DNA from: Mycobacterium sp. 1274761.0
Lineage (GTDB): Bacteria > Actinomycetota > Actinomycetes > Mycobacteriales > Mycobacteriaceae
Reading direction: 5' to 3'
Assembly: GCF_001668615.1 (NCBI RefSeq)
Contig: NZ_LZMC01000076.1
Coordinates: 1-64,000 of the forward strand
DNA length: 64,000 bases
The position numbers were made by a program, and so were the translations under genes. Below the pieces are notes generated by a model. That model was not told the origin of the DNA and made no database searches. It saw only the letters and a list, made by a program, of their open reading frames with translations. Shown here one piece after another: positions 8,226 to 19,389 of the stretch; positions within the stretch are counted from its first letter, which is position 1, and each line of letters starts with the position of its first letter.

Positions 8226-9608
8226 ATGCCGCCCAAGCGTTCCCACGGCCCGCAGGTCGCACCGGCATACACCGGGCGGTTGGCGATGGCGCCCGTTCCA
8301 TCGCTGCGGATGCCCGATGATGCCATGGACCCTGACGCCGCCTACCGGTTCATCCACGACGAGCTGATGCTCGACGGCAGCTCGCGGCTGAACCTGGCGA
8401 CGTTCGTCACCACATGGATGGACCCGCAGGCCGAGAAGCTGATGGCCGAGACCTTCGACAAGAACATGATCGACAAGGACGAATACCCGGCCACCGCAGC
8501 CATTGAGGCCCGCTGTGTGTCGATGGTCGCCGACCTGTTCCACGCCGAGGGGTTGCGCGACGACGATCCCTCAAGCGCGACAGGGGTTTCCACGATCGGA
8601 TCCAGCGAAGCGGTGATGCTGGCGGGACTCGCGCTGAGCTGGAGGTGGCGCCAACGCATCGGCGAGAACTGGCGCTCGCGTCGGCCCAACCTGGTGATGG
8701 GCTCCAACGTCCAAGTGGTGTGGGAGAAGTTCTGCCGTTACTTCGACGTCGAGCCGCGGTACCTGCCAATGGAAAAGGGGCGCTACGTCATCACCCCCGA
8801 GCAGGTGCTCGAGAATATCGACGAGGACACCATCGGCGTGGTCGCGATCCTCGGCACCACCTTCACGGGCGAGCTCGAGCCGATCGCTGAGGTCTGCGCT
8901 GCGCTGGACAAGTTGGCCGCCGACGGCGGACTCGACATTCCTGTGCACGTCGACGCGGCCAGCGGCGGTTTCGTCGTTCCGTTCCTGCACCCCGACCTCG
9001 TGTGGGACTTCCGGCTGCCGCGGGTGGTGTCGATCAACGTGAGCGGACACAAGTACGGGCTGACCTATCCCGGTATCGGATTCGTGGTGTGGCGCAACGC
9101 CGACCATCTCCCCGAAGAGCTCGTCTTCCGGGTGAACTACCTCGGCGGCGACATGCCGACCTTCACGTTGAATTTCTCCAGGCCCGGCAATCAGGTTGTG
9201 GGCCAGTACTACAACTTCCTACGGCTGGGACGCGAGGGCTACGGGCAGGTGATGGGCTGCCTGTCGCAGACCGCGCGGTGGCTCGGCGATCAATTGCGCG
9301 ACAGCGAGCATTTCGAGCTGATCTCCGACGGGTCGGCCATCCCGGTCGTCAGCTTCCGGCTGAAGGGCGACCCTGGCTACACCGAATTCGACGTCTCGCA
9401 TGCGCTGCGGTCATTCGGTTGGCAAGTACCCGCCTACACCATGCCGGAGAACGCCACCGATATCACCGTGCTGCGCATCGTCGTTCGCGAGGGCTTCTCG
9501 ATGGACCTGGCGCGCGCCTTGCGGGATGACACCATCACCGCTCTGCGCCATCTCGACGAGCTGAAGCCCGGCGGTCACTTCGACGAGCTGCAGCCGTTCG
9601 CGCACTGA
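8226..9608 (+). CDS. gadB: glutamate decarboxylase
   Basis: A PLP enzyme that decarboxylates glutamate to GABA and CO2 while consuming a proton, with roles in acid resistance and the GABA shunt. At 460 aa it matches the family. Visible are the substrate/PLP segment GVSTIGSSEAVMLAGLA, HVDAASGGFVVPF with the Asp that binds the PLP ring nitrogen, and NVSGHKYGLTYPG with the PLP lysine in SGHK. AAAGGA lies about eight bases before ATG 8226. It follows nnr by 18 bp, and the next gene begins two bases after its stop. No antiporter gene of the gadC type is adjacent. Confidence 0.96.
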   Translation: MPPKRSHGPQVAPAYTGRLAMAPVPSLRMPDDAMDPDAAYRFIHDELMLDGSSRLNLATFVTTWMDPQAEKLMAETFDKNMIDKDEYPATAAIEARCVSMVADLFHAEGLRDDDPSSATGVSTIGSSEAVMLAGLALSWRWRQRIGENWRSRRPNLVMGSNVQVVWEKFCRYFDVEPRYLPMEKGRYVITPEQVLENIDEDTIGVVAILGTTFTGELEPIAEVCAALDKLAADGGLDIPVHVDAASGGFVVPFLHPDLVWDFRLPRVVSINVSGHKYGLTYPGIGFVVWRNADHLPEELVFRVNYLGGDMPTFTLNFSRPGNQVVGQYYNFLRLGREGYGQVMGCLSQTARWLGDQLRDSEHFELISDGSAIPVVSFRLKGDPGYTEFDVSHALRSFGWQVPAYTMPENATDITVLRIVVREGFSMDLARALRDDTITALRHLDELKPGGHFDELQPFAH

Positions 9609-9610
9609 CC

Positions 9611-11113
9611 GTGACTCGCCGTTATCTGGCCGGTCGGGCGGTGGCGCTCACGCGTCGCAGGCCTGCACCGCGGGTGGTGATCATTGGCGCCGGCTTCGGC
9701 GGCCTGGCCGCCGCGGTGGCGTTGCGGCGCAGAGGTATTGACGATCTACGGATCGTCGAGCGCAGCGACGGAGTCGGGGGCACCTGGCGGCGCAACGTCT
9801 ACCCCGGTGCTGCGTGTGACATCGGCAGCCATCTGTACTCGTTCTCATTCGCGCCGAATCGGACGTGGAGCCGCACCTACCCCCGCCAACCGGAGATTCT
9901 GGCTTACCTGGAGGCGGTCGCCGACGACTTTGACCTCCGCCGGCACCTCGTGCTCAACACCGAAGTCCGGCGCGTGGTGTGGCAGTCCGACGCGTTCCGC
10001 TGGACCGTGGAGCTCGCCGACGGCGATACGGTCAGCGCCGACGTCGTCGTCAGCGCGGTCGGATTGTTCGGCCCGGCACGGATTCCCGCCATCGACGGCC
10101 TCGCCGATTTCGGCGGCGCGCTGATGCACACCGCGCAATGGGACGCCGCCGTCGACTTGACCGGTAAGCGGGTTGCGGTGATCGGTACCGGCGCCAGCGG
10201 TGTACAAGTCATCCCCGAACTTGCCGACGTGGCAGGACATTTGACCGTGTTCCAGCGCACGCCGCCATGGATGGTGCCCAAGGACGACCGCGCCTACACC
10301 GCAGAGGAACTGGCGCGATACCGACGGCTGCCGTGGGCGTCATGGCGCGAACGGTGGCGGCTGTGGAAGTTTCACCACGACAACACCGGGCTGACGCCTG
10401 ACCATCCGCGGCTGACCGCCGCACAGGGGCTTTCGGAGGGGTTCCTGCACAAGCACGTCGCCGACGACCGCCTGCGCGACGCGCTGACCCCGCGCTACCC
10501 GTTCCGCTGCAAGCGGGTGCTGCTCGGCGAAACCTTCTACACCGCACTGCAACGCGACCACGTCGACCTCGTCACCGATCCGATCTGTGGGGTCACGAAC
10601 TCGGCGATCGTCACCGCCGCCGGATCGATGGTCGAGGTCGACGCGATCGTGCTCGCGACGGGTTTCGAAACCAGCAGCTACCTGTCGGGGCTCGACGTGA
10701 TCGGTGCCGATGGCTTGAGCCTCCACGAGCGCTGGGGCGGCGACCCCCAGGCCTTTCTCGGCGTGGCGGTCAGCGGGTTTCCGAACTTCTTCATGCTCTA
10801 CGGGCCGAACACCAACCAGGGCGCCAACTCGATCATCTACGTCCTCGAGGCGGGCGCCCGTCTGGTCGCCAGCGCGGTCGGCCGGCTCGCGCGTCGCGGC
10901 GGCTTCCTCGAGGTCGACCCCACCGCCGAACGCCGGTTCAACGACAGGATCGTCGAGGAACTGGAGCAAACTATCTGGACACAATGCGACAGCTACTACC
11001 GGTCGCCCACCGGTCGCATCGTCACCCAGTGGCCCCGCTCGGAACTCGATTACGCCAGGGCGACGTGGCGGCTGCGGCCCGGCGACTGGGTGCACGGCGC
11101 CCGCGGCGGGTAG
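9611..11113 (+). CDS. flavin-containing monooxygenase, Baeyer-Villiger type
   Basis: An FAD- and NADPH-dependent monooxygenase of 500 aa. Two Rossmann fingerprints are present: [14 protein letters not shown] near residue 23 and [13 protein letters not shown] near 185. Between them, [11 protein letters not shown] fits the Baeyer-Villiger signature F-x-G-x-x-x-H-x-x-x-W. The substrate is unknown; ketones, sterols or fatty compounds are oxidised by relatives. GTG 9611 lies two bases after the gadB stop, so it is likely translated from the same mRNA. A paralogue sits at 39453-40940. A 15-bp inverted repeat follows 13 bp downstream. Confidence 0.9.
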   Translation: MTRRYLAGRAVALTRRRPAPRVVIIGAGFGGLAAAVALRRRGIDDLRIVERSDGVGGTWRRNVYPGAACDIGSHLYSFSFAPNRTWSRTYPRQPEILAYLEAVADDFDLRRHLVLNTEVRRVVWQSDAFRWTVELADGDTVSADVVVSAVGLFGPARIPAIDGLADFGGALMHTAQWDAAVDLTGKRVAVIGTGASGVQVIPELADVAGHLTVFQRTPPWMVPKDDRAYTAEELARYRRLPWASWRERWRLWKFHHDNTGLTPDHPRLTAAQGLSEGFLHKHVADDRLRDALTPRYPFRCKRVLLGETFYTALQRDHVDLVTDPICGVTNSAIVTAAGSMVEVDAIVLATGFETSSYLSGLDVIGADGLSLHERWGGDPQAFLGVAVSGFPNFFMLYGPNTNQGANSIIYVLEAGARLVASAVGRLARRGGFLEVDPTAERRFNDRIVEELEQTIWTQCDSYYRSPTGRIVTQWPRSELDYARATWRLRPGDWVHGARGG

Positions 11114-11126
11114 GCCGTCGCCGAGT

Positions 11127-11172
11127 CTGCAGACAGATCGCAATTAGTCCCTTATTCGCGATCTGTCTGCAG
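11127..11172. terminator. 15-bp perfect inverted repeat between the monooxygenase gene and alr
   Basis: Arms CTGCAGACAGATCGC (11127-11141) and GCGATCTGTCTGCAG (11158-11172) are exact reverse complements separated by a 16-base AT-rich loop, followed by only TTT. It could terminate the nnr-gadB-monooxygenase transcript or act in the alr leader, since alr starts 45 bp later. An operator role for a dimeric regulator is also possible. The pairing is certain; the function is inferred. Confidence 0.6.
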
Positions 11173-11217
11173 TTTCGGTGGCCGCAGCGGCGGTCTGGGA
11201 CAATCGTCGGTGGTGAC

Positions 11218-12408
11218 ATGACAATGCCGACGACCGAACTGACAACCTCGCTGACGCCCAGCGCCAACGCGGAGGCGGTGGTGGACCTTGCGGCGATCGC
11301 ACACAACGTCACGGTCCTGCGAGAGCGCGCCGGCTCGGCGCAGGTGATGGCCGTCGTAAAGGCCGACGGCTACGGCCACGGCGCCACCCCGGTGGCCCGG
11401 GCGGCGATCGCGGCGGGGGCGGCTCAGATCGGCGTCGCCACCATCGACGAGGCGCTGGCGCTGCGCCGCGACGGCATCACCGCGCCAGTGCTCGCATGGC
11501 TGCACCCGCCCGGCACCGATTTCGCTCCCGCGCTGCAGTCCAACATTCAGATCGCGGTCTCCTCGCCGCGCCAGTTGAATGAGCTGCTGGCCGCCGCCAA
11601 GCTCACCGGTGTCACCGCAGACGTCACCCTCAAGGTCGACACCGGGCTCAACCGAAACGGCGTCAGCGCCGCCGAATATCCCACGGTGCTCACCGCGCTG
11701 CGCCGCGCGGTCGCCGACGAGGCCATCCGGCTGCGGGGCATCATGTCTCACCTGGCCTACGGCGACGACCCCGAGAACCCCGTCAACGCGTTGCAGGCGC
11801 AGCGGCTGACCGACATGCGGGATCAAGCACGCGCCCAGGGAGTGCACTTCGAGATCGCGCACCTCTCCAATTCGCCTGCCGCGCTGACACGTCCGGACCT
11901 GAACTACGACATGATCCGGCCCGGCATCGCCATCTACGGGCTGAATCCCGTGCCGGAGTTCGGCGATCCCGGGTTGCGGCCCGCCATGACACTGAAATGT
12001 CCTGTGGCGCTGATCAGATCGATCCGCGCTGGCGAGGGCGTCTCCTACGGGCACACCTGGATAGCCGACCGCGATACCACGCTGGCGCTGCTGCCCGTCG
12101 GTTACGCCGACGGTGTTTTCCGCACCCTGAGCGGTCGGATGAGCGTGATGATCGACGGCAGGCTCCGCCCCAACGTCGGGCGCATCTGCATGGACCAGTT
12201 CGTCGTCGACCTGGGCCCCGACGCCGGCGACGTCCGTGAGGGCGACGAGGCGATCCTGTTCGGGCCGGGCACCAATGGGGAACCCACGGCACAGGATTGG
12301 GCCGACATGCTCGATACCATCCACTACGAGGTGGTCACCAGCCCGCGGGGGAGGGTCATCAGGACGTACCGGGGTACGACCGAAGACCGGGTCAGCCGCG
12401 ATGGCTGA
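11218..12408 (+). CDS. alr: alanine racemase
   Basis: A PLP-dependent racemase supplying D-alanine for peptidoglycan, and the target of D-cycloserine. It is 396 aa from ATG 11218 (ATG 11224 is a close alternative). The PLP lysine is in [12 protein letters not shown], the active-site tyrosine in GVSYGHTW, and the C-terminal beta-domain contains [12 protein letters not shown]. It is first in a tightly overlapping set: its stop overlaps the tsaE start by eight bases. Alr followed by tsaE/tsaB/rimI/tsaD/groES is the mycobacterial order (Rv3423c onward). Confidence 0.96.
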   Translation: MTMPTTELTTSLTPSANAEAVVDLAAIAHNVTVLRERAGSAQVMAVVKADGYGHGATPVARAAIAAGAAQIGVATIDEALALRRDGITAPVLAWLHPPGTDFAPALQSNIQIAVSSPRQLNELLAAAKLTGVTADVTLKVDTGLNRNGVSAAEYPTVLTALRRAVADEAIRLRGIMSHLAYGDDPENPVNALQAQRLTDMRDQARAQGVHFEIAHLSNSPAALTRPDLNYDMIRPGIAIYGLNPVPEFGDPGLRPAMTLKCPVALIRSIRAGEGVSYGHTWIADRDTTLALLPVGYADGVFRTLSGRMSVMIDGRLRPNVGRICMDQFVVDLGPDAGDVREGDEAILFGPGTNGEPTAQDWADMLDTIHYEVVTSPRGRVIRTYRGTTEDRVSRDG

Positions 12409-12865
12409 CCAGGCGGGTACCGCCGAACTGCCCAGCGCAGAGGACACCAAGGCGCTCGGCGCCAAGCTCGGCGGCCAGTTGCGCGCGGGCGACGTTGTTG
12501 TGCTCTCGGGCCCGCTCGGTGCGGGAAAGACCGTGCTGGCCAAGGGAATCGCCGAAGCCATGGACGTCGACGGTCCCGTCACCTCGCCGACGTTCGTGTT
12601 GGCCAGGGTGCATCGGGCGCGACAGGACGGAGCACCGGCCATGGTGCACGTCGACATGTATCGGCTGCTCGACCACGAAGGCGCCGACCTGCTCGGGGAA
12701 CTCGACTCGCTGGACCTCGATACCGATCTGGACGACGCCGTCGTCGTCGTCGAATGGGGCGAAGGCATCGTCGAACGGCTCTCCGAACGACACCTCGACA
12801 TCCGCCTCGAGCGCTCGCCGGATACCGATGTGCGAACCGCGATTTGGCGTTGGACCGGTTCATGA
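12401..12865 (+). CDS. tsaE: tRNA t6A biosynthesis ATPase TsaE
   Basis: The small P-loop ATPase of the TsaB-TsaD-TsaE complex that makes N6-threonylcarbamoyl-adenosine at position 37 of ANN-decoding tRNAs. It is 154 aa, with Walker [10 protein letters not shown], the family motif [17 protein letters not shown] with the conserved Asp, and VVVEWGEG. Start ATG 12401 overlaps alr by eight bases; the stop overlaps the tsaB start (ATGA). Confidence 0.94.
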   Translation: MADQAGTAELPSAEDTKALGAKLGGQLRAGDVVVLSGPLGAGKTVLAKGIAEAMDVDGPVTSPTFVLARVHRARQDGAPAMVHVDMYRLLDHEGADLLGELDSLDLDTDLDDAVVVVEWGEGIVERLSERHLDIRLERSPDTDVRTAIWRWTGS

Positions 12866-13497
12866 CCAACATCGTGCTCGCCATCGACACCGCCACGCCC
12901 GCAGTCGCCGCGGGTATCGTGCGCTGTGACGAGGACAGCATCGACGTGCTCGCTGAGCGCGTGACGGTGGATGCACGTGCGCACGCCGAACAGCTGACCC
13001 CCAACGTGCTGGCGGCGCTCGGCGACGCGGAGATTGCGGTGACCGACCTCAGCGCCGTCGTCGTCGGTTGCGGCCCAGGCCCGTTCACCGGTCTGCGCGT
13101 CGGGATGGCGACCGCCGCCGCCTACAGCCACGCCCTCGACATCCCGGTGTACGGCGTGTGCAGCCTCGACGCCATCGGCGTCGATACCGCGGGAGAGGTG
13201 CTGGTCGTAACCGACGCTCGTCGGCGCGAGGTGTACTGGGCGCACTACCGCGACGGCCTGCGCATCGACGGACCTGCAGTCAACGCGCCCGCCGATGTGC
13301 CGACCGATGTCGCCGCCGTGGCCGGATCCCCTGAACTCGCAGCGCTTTTCGCACTGCCGAGACAACCCGCAGTCTACCCGACAGCGTCCGGGCTCGTGCG
13401 TGCCGTCGACTGGGCTGCGCCTCCGCAGCCACTTGTTCCGCTCTACCTGCGCAGGCCGGATGCCAAGCCGCAGCCGGTCGCGCCGGTGACGTCATGA
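12862..13497 (+). CDS. tsaB: tRNA t6A biosynthesis protein TsaB
   Basis: An inactive ASKHA-fold partner that dimerises with TsaD for tRNA t6A37 synthesis. It is 211 aa, with the N-terminal VLAIDTATPAVAAG strand-turn, VVVGCGPGPFTGLRVGMATA (the GPGSFTGLR-type family signature) and VTDARRREVYWA. The start is ATG 12862, coupled to tsaE by an ATGA overlap; the stop overlaps the rimI start in the same way. Confidence 0.93.
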   Translation: MTNIVLAIDTATPAVAAGIVRCDEDSIDVLAERVTVDARAHAEQLTPNVLAALGDAEIAVTDLSAVVVGCGPGPFTGLRVGMATAAAYSHALDIPVYGVCSLDAIGVDTAGEVLVVTDARRREVYWAHYRDGLRIDGPAVNAPADVPTDVAAVAGSPELAALFALPRQPAVYPTASGLVRAVDWAAPPQPLVPLYLRRPDAKPQPVAPVTS

Positions 13498-13955
13498 TCG
13501 TCCGCCATGACGAGCTGGTGCCCGCCGATGCGCCGCGCTGCGCCGAGCTGGAGGCGCAGCTGTTCGAGGGTGACGACCCCTGGTCCGCGGCGGCGTTCCT
13601 GCGTGAGCTCGCCGCGCCGCACATCCACTATGTTGCGGCGCGCGCCGGCGACAAGCTCGTCGGCTACGCCGGTATCGCGCGCCTGGGCCGAAAGCAGCCC
13701 TACGAGTACGAGATTCACACCATCGGCGTCGACCCCGCGTTCCAAGGTCATGGTATCGGCAGGCAGATGCTGAACCGTCTGCTGGAGTTCGCCGGAGACG
13801 ACACCGTCTACCTCGAAGTGCGCACCGACAACACCGCGGCGATCGCGATGTATTCCAGCGCCGGCTTCGTCAACGTCGGCCTGCGCAAGCGCTACTACCG
13901 GGTCAGCGGTGCCGACGCTTACACCATGCAACGTCGCACACGAGGGGACTCTTAG
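13494..13955 (+). CDS. rimI: ribosomal-protein-alanine N-acetyltransferase
   Basis: A GNAT-fold acetyltransferase of 153 aa; the E. coli family member acetylates the N-terminal alanine of ribosomal protein S18. The acetyl-CoA-binding loop is GVDPAFQGHGIGRQML (R/Q-x-x-G-x-G/A pattern), followed by VYLEVRTDNTAAIAMYSSAGF and an RKRYY segment. ATGA overlap with tsaB and direct abutment to tsaD place it inside the t6A operon, as in other mycobacteria. The substrate in this organism is inferred. Confidence 0.9.
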   Translation: MIVRHDELVPADAPRCAELEAQLFEGDDPWSAAAFLRELAAPHIHYVAARAGDKLVGYAGIARLGRKQPYEYEIHTIGVDPAFQGHGIGRQMLNRLLEFAGDDTVYLEVRTDNTAAIAMYSSAGFVNVGLRKRYYRVSGADAYTMQRRTRGDS

Positions 13956-14978
13956 ATGACGACCATCCTGGCCATCGAAAGTTCCTGTGACGAAACAGGA
14001 ATCGGCATCGCCGAGCTGGCCGATGACGGAAGCGTGAGGTTGCTGGCCGACGAGGTCGCCTCCAGTGTCGACGAACACGTGAGGTTCGGCGGAGTCGTGC
14101 CCGAGATCGCGTCGCGTGCCCATCTAGAGGCGCTGGGACCCACCATGCGTCGCGCGCTCGACGCGGCCGGCATCACCAGGCCGGACGTCGTGGCGGCCAC
14201 CATCGGCCCGGGGTTGGCGGGCGCCCTGCTGGTGGGTGTGGCGGCGGCCAAGGCATACGCCGTCGCCTGGCAGATACCGTTCTACGCCGTCAACCATCTC
14301 GGCGGTCACCTCGCCGCCGACGTCTACGATCATGGCCCGCTGCCCGAATGTGTCGGCCTACTGGTCTCCGGCGGCCATACTCACCTGCTGCATGTGCGGT
14401 CGCTGGCCGAGCCGATCGAAGAGCTCGGCAGCACCGTCGACGACGCGGCGGGCGAGGCGTATGACAAGGTGGCCCGACTGCTCGGGCTGGGCTACCCCGG
14501 CGGCAAGGTGCTCGACGAGCTGGCGCGTGAGGGCGACCGTGACGCGATCGTCTTTCCCCGCGGGATGACCGGGCCGCGCGATGATCCGTACGCCTTCAGC
14601 TTCTCCGGGCTCAAGACCGCGGTCGCCCGCTACGTCGAAAAAAACCCCGGCGCTTCGCAGGCCGATGTGGCGGCGGGCTTCCAGGAGGCCGTCGCCGATG
14701 TGCTCACCAAGAAGGCGGTGCGGGCCGCCACCGAGCTCGGGGTGTCGACGCTGCTGATCGCGGGCGGTGTGGCCGCGAACTCCCGGCTGCGGGAACTGGC
14801 CGAAGAGCGGTGCGCGGCAAATCGGTTGACGTTGCGGATCCCGCGGCCACGGCTGTGTACCGACAACGGCGCGATGATCGCCTCGTTCGCCGCACATCTG
14901 GTCGCCGCGGGCGCTGCCCCGTCGCCGCTCGATGTCGCCAGCGACCCCGGTCTGCCGGTGGTGAAAGGGCAGCTGTAG
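13956..14978 (+). CDS. tsaD: tRNA threonylcarbamoyladenosine synthase TsaD
   Basis: The catalytic Kae1/Gcp subunit, transferring the threonylcarbamoyl group from TC-AMP to A37 of tRNA. It is 340 aa. The start [12 protein letters not shown], the metal-ligand pair His114/His118 in [18 protein letters not shown], and the late [14 protein letters not shown] motif with the metal Asp are all present. It begins one base after the rimI stop. A CIRCE element begins 93 bp after its end. Confidence 0.96.
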   Translation: MTTILAIESSCDETGIGIAELADDGSVRLLADEVASSVDEHVRFGGVVPEIASRAHLEALGPTMRRALDAAGITRPDVVAATIGPGLAGALLVGVAAAKAYAVAWQIPFYAVNHLGGHLAADVYDHGPLPECVGLLVSGGHTHLLHVRSLAEPIEELGSTVDDAAGEAYDKVARLLGLGYPGGKVLDELAREGDRDAIVFPRGMTGPRDDPYAFSFSGLKTAVARYVEKNPGASQADVAAGFQEAVADVLTKKAVRAATELGVSTLLIAGGVAANSRLRELAEERCAANRLTLRIPRPRLCTDNGAMIASFAAHLVAAGAAPSPLDVASDPGLPVVKGQL

Positions 14979-15071
14979 CCGCCTAACCTGGCGCGGGTCC
15001 ACAACCCGCTGGTCAACGCCTATTTCTGCGATGTCCGTGTTCGCTACAGGAGATAGGCATGGGGCGCCCTT

Positions 15072-15103
15072 GAGTGCTAGCACTCTCATGTATAGAGTGC
15101 TAG
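15072..15103 (+). promoter_or_regulatory. CIRCE operator (HrcA site) with an extra half-site, upstream of groES
   Basis: CTAGCACTC (15077-15085), nine bases, then GAGTGCTAG (15095-15103) fit the CIRCE pattern TTAGCACTC-N9-GAGTGCTAA. A third half-site abuts on the left: 15072-15085 reads GAGTGCTAGCACTC, a 14-bp perfect palindrome of its own. HrcA repression of groESL through CIRCE is established in mycobacteria. The element ends 111 bp before the groES GTG. Confidence 0.9.
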
Positions 15104-15214
15104 GTGGCAGGCGGCCACGCCCTCGACCGGCACCCGCGACGACGGCGCGAGGGCACGGACGCATGCCAATACCACTAGAGCTGTGAAACCCGAACTACTG
15201 GAAGGGCTCCAATC

Positions 15215-15517
15215 GTGGCGAGCGTGAACATCAAGCCACTCGAGGACAAGATCCTCGTTCAGGCCAACGAGGCCGAGACCACGACCGCGTCCGGTCTGGT
15301 CATCCCCGACACCGCCAAGGAGAAGCCGCAAGAAGGCACCGTCGTCGCAGTCGGCCCCGGCCGGTGGGATGAGGACGGCGAGAAGCGGATCCCCCTGGAC
15401 GTGTCCGAGGGCGACACCGTCATCTACAGCAAGTACGGCGGCACCGAGATCAAGTACAACGGCGAGGAGTACTTGATCCTGTCCGCGCGCGACGTGCTGG
15501 CGATCGTCAACAAGTAA
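15215..15517 (+). CDS. groES: co-chaperonin GroES
   Basis: The 10-kDa lid of the chaperonin, forming a heptamer that caps GroEL during ATP-driven folding in the cytosol. It is 100 aa from GTG 15215, with AAGGGCT about six bases upstream. Visible are [13 protein letters not shown] at the start, the mobile-loop region with [20 protein letters not shown], and [19 protein letters not shown]. Expression should follow HrcA/CIRCE heat-shock control. groEL1 follows after 81 bp containing a hairpin. Confidence 0.97.
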   Translation: MASVNIKPLEDKILVQANEAETTTASGLVIPDTAKEKPQEGTVVAVGPGRWDEDGEKRIPLDVSEGDTVIYSKYGGTEIKYNGEEYLILSARDVLAIVNK

Positions 15518-15529
15518 CGACGAACATGA

Positions 15530-17227
<1,698 letters not shown>

Positions 17228-17233
17228 GTAGTT

Positions 17234-17269
17234 CAAAACGCCCCCGGCCGTGAGGTCGGGGGTGTTTTG
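17234..17269 (+). terminator. intrinsic terminator after groEL1, abutting the cyclase start
   Basis: Left arm 17234-17249 pairs with right arm 17254-17269 over 16 positions (two G-U pairs) around a GTGA loop. The right arm ends GGTGTTTTG, giving the U-rich tail. It should end the groESL transcript. The ATG of the next gene is only seven bases beyond it, at 17277, so any readthrough RNA carries this hairpin right at the ribosome-binding region. Confidence 0.85.
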
Positions 17270-17276
17270 TTTCGCC

Positions 17277-18851
17277 ATGGATCGCATCTGGCAATCGGCG
17301 TGGGATCGCTATAAATCCAGGTATTCGTGGGTGTGCTGGGCGCTCACGCTGCCGCTGGCACTCCCGGTTTATCTAGCCTGGTCCTTCGGGATTGTCGCTT
17401 TCGAGAGGTCTGATCACTACACCGAGGCGGCCGCAGTGACCGTCGTCGCCGTGCTCGCGTACCTGTACGTGGTGGTGTTTCCCAGTGGACAGGATCCCCG
17501 CCTCATTGAGCGGTGGGCCGCCGGAGACGACGTTGACCGGTTGAGCGCACTTCGCGCCACCTATAGCTATGGCCGCAAAGTAATTGCGCGAGGGGTGCTC
17601 GTCACTTTCTTCTGGATCGCGGCGCTGTTCGTCGGTGTCGCGATGATTGCCGGCGCGAGCGGGTCGCGGCTCATCCAGTACGCGATTCTGGGTGCCGTCG
17701 CCGGGACTGCCGGCCAGTTGATTACTGCGCATAGCTACGCCGAATCAACGTTACGGCCCGCGAGGGCTGCGATCACGTCCGGAGCCTGGATGGGCGATTC
17801 CCTGCCCCGATCTCGCCCGGCGTTCGGCACGTGGACCAACGTTGCCCTGCTCGGGGTGGGGTTCGCGTTCGCCGTGGCGGGCGCGATGCTGGGAGCGGTT
17901 TTAAATGTGGCGCGGCACGGCCCTGTCCTCGCCATGGTGATCGGTGGTGTACTGGTTCTGGTCATTGGGCCGTCGCTCTGGGCTGCGTACTCGCCACTCC
18001 TGCAACCAATTCGCGATCTCGCCGCAGGAACTGAGCGTGTCGCGGCCGGTGATTTCAGCCAACGCCTGCCGGTTGTCCAAGATGACGATCTCGGCGCGCT
18101 GGTGGCGTCGTTCAACCGGATGCAGGCGGGTTTGGCTGAGCGGCAACGGCTTCAGGCGGCGTTCGGAACCTACGTCGATCCCGTTCTCGCGGCTCGGCTC
18201 CTTGAGCAGGGTGACGATGTGTTCAGCGGGGAGCGTCGTGACGTGACGGTGATGTTCGTCGATGTCCGCGACTTCACGCCGTTCGCGGAGGCGAATACAG
18301 CTGAGGACACCGTCTCGCGGCTCAACGCGTTGTTCGACATCGTGGTGCCTGCTGTCGTGGATGCCGGTGGCCATGTCAACAAGTTCCTCGGCGATGGTGC
18401 GTTAGCGGTGTTCGGTGCGCCCAATGATCTTGTCGGCCATGCTGATGCCGCCGTGCGCGCCGCGGTGGTGATTCAGGGACTTGTCGGCGAGCGCTTCGGT
18501 GGCGCGCTGCGGGTCGGAATCGGCATCAACACCGGGCCGGTGATCGCGGGCACCATCGGCGGCGGGAGCAAGCTGGAGTTCACGCTGATCGGTGACACAG
18601 TGAACGTCGCTGCCCGCGTCGAGCAGTTCACCAAGACCACCGGTGACCCGATTCTTCTCACCCAGCAGTGCGTCGACGCCTTAGCTACCCGGCCGCCGAA
18701 GCTCGTCAACCGGGGCTCACACGCATTGAAAGGAAAGTCAGCCTCGGTACAGATCTTCGGGCTCGACCCAGCGGCGATGCAATTCGGCACGGCCGAGACC
18801 GCGGCTGTGGACAAGCCGGCGGACGACGGCCATGACCGTCGTCATCACTGA
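17277..18851 (+). CDS. membrane class III adenylate cyclase (6TM-HAMP-CHD), copy 1, with GroEL1-like His tail
   Basis: Predicted to make cAMP from ATP. It is 524 aa: about six membrane helices (residues 15-240), a HAMP linker (about 243-296) and a cyclase homology domain. Catalytic residues are all present: metal Asp329 (MFVDVRDF) and Asp373 (LGDGALAVFG), adenine-selecting Lys432 and Asp440 (KLEFTLIGD), transition-state Asn443 and Arg447. The architecture matches the M. tuberculosis Rv1318c-Rv1320c/Rv3645 group. Two paralogues follow at 21284 and 23106. Odd: the last ~25 residues (Ala-Val-Asp-Lys-Pro-Ala-Asp-Asp-Gly-His... His-His) copy the GroEL1 tail and are absent from the paralogues. No Shine-Dalgarno precedes ATG 17277; a terminator hairpin ends seven bases before it. 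Confidence 0.93.
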   Translation: MDRIWQSAWDRYKSRYSWVCWALTLPLALPVYLAWSFGIVAFERSDHYTEAAAVTVVAVLAYLYVVVFPSGQDPRLIERWAAGDDVDRLSALRATYSYGRKVIARGVLVTFFWIAALFVGVAMIAGASGSRLIQYAILGAVAGTAGQLITAHSYAESTLRPARAAITSGAWMGDSLPRSRPAFGTWTNVALLGVGFAFAVAGAMLGAVLNVARHGPVLAMVIGGVLVLVIGPSLWAAYSPLLQPIRDLAAGTERVAAGDFSQRLPVVQDDDLGALVASFNRMQAGLAERQRLQAAFGTYVDPVLAARLLEQGDDVFSGERRDVTVMFVDVRDFTPFAEANTAEDTVSRLNALFDIVVPAVVDAGGHVNKFLGDGALAVFGAPNDLVGHADAAVRAAVVIQGLVGERFGGALRVGIGINTGPVIAGTIGGGSKLEFTLIGDTVNVAARVEQFTKTTGDPILLTQQCVDALATRPPKLVNRGSHALKGKSASVQIFGLDPAAMQFGTAETAAVDKPADDGHDRRHH

Positions 18852-18852
18852 G
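18794..18852 (+). repeat. direct repeat, copy B: GroEL1-like 3' end of cyclase copy 1
   Basis: The partner of 17146-17227. It keeps the reading frame, so the cyclase ends with a shortened version of the GroEL1 tail that lacks the Glu-Glu-Pro insertion and most Gly-His units. It implies that a groEL1 3' end was joined to the cyclase gene by duplication or recombination. Confidence 0.75.
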
Positions 18853-18869
18853 CAAGCCAGGGCCATCGG

Positions 18870-19277
18870 TCACGCCGATAGCAGCGAGGGCTCCACATGT
18901 TCGGTGTCGGTTCGGCGGGGCGAACTGGCGCCGGCAATCACGGTCATCGTCCGTGATGGACCGGGTGGGCCCTGTTCGCCGCGGTAGCTCTCGAGATACC
19001 GATCGACCTCCTGCCGGCGAAGCGGGGATGAGAAGATGCTCACCGGGCTGGTGGCCTCGGCGAAGACTCCCGACTGCTTCAGCGCCTGAGCTGCCGAACG
19101 GAACCCGATTACGGAACCCGCCAGGCAGGCGATTAGACCGATGCCGAGGATCGCGGCCAGGGCGCTGCCGGCGGCCAAGGCAGCGATGAACAGCCCAAGC
19201 GAGGTAAATGCTGCGAGCAGCAGCAGATAGCCCACGGCAGAGGCGACTTCAGCGGAAATCCGCGACAAGTTCTTCAT
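18870..19277 (-). CDS. small two-helix membrane protein, divergent from a TetR gene
   Basis: No family recognised. It is 135 aa from ATG 19277, chosen because AGGAAG lies eight bases upstream; GTG 19295 would place that site inside the gene. Two hydrophobic helices (about residues 13-34 and 38-62, Ala/Leu/Gly-rich) are joined by a tight turn. A cytoplasmic-looking tail of ~70 aa contains RRQEVDRYLESYRGEQGPPG. Its upstream region shares a perfect 20-bp palindrome with the divergent TetR gene, so it is the likely target of that repressor. It converges with cyclase copy 1 (18-bp gap). A role in export or envelope stress is only a guess. Confidence 0.7.
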   Translation of the reverse strand: MKNLSRISAEVASAVGYLLLLAAFTSLGLFIAALAAGSALAAILGIGLIACLAGSVIGFRSAAQALKQSGVFAEATSPVSIFSSPLRRQEVDRYLESYRGEQGPPGPSRTMTVIAGASSPRRTDTEHVEPSLLSA

Positions 19278-19308
19278 TGATATCTTCCTTTCCACTTCCA
19301 GAGCACCA

Positions 19309-19351
19309 CTACGCTACGCGTAGCGTAGCAATCGCTACGGATAGCGTAGCG
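19309..19351. promoter_or_regulatory. TetR operator: perfect 20-bp palindrome plus a second degenerate site
   Basis: 19309-19328 is CTACGCTACGCGTAGCGTAG, its own reverse complement. A second site, 19333-19351, repeats the CTACG...TAGCGTAG elements imperfectly. Both lie between the divergent membrane-protein gene and the TetR gene, in the promoter region for both. This is the classic layout for an autoregulating TetR repressor. Confidence 0.85.
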
Positions 19352-19389
19352 TGGAATGGCGGAGACTTATTCCGTCGGAAGGAGGCCGC

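Noticed and set aside
11152..13365. 737-codon antisense frame across alr, tsaE and tsaB
   Set aside because: It opposes three recognised overlapping genes and reads as low-complexity; codon-position GC bias belongs to the plus strand.
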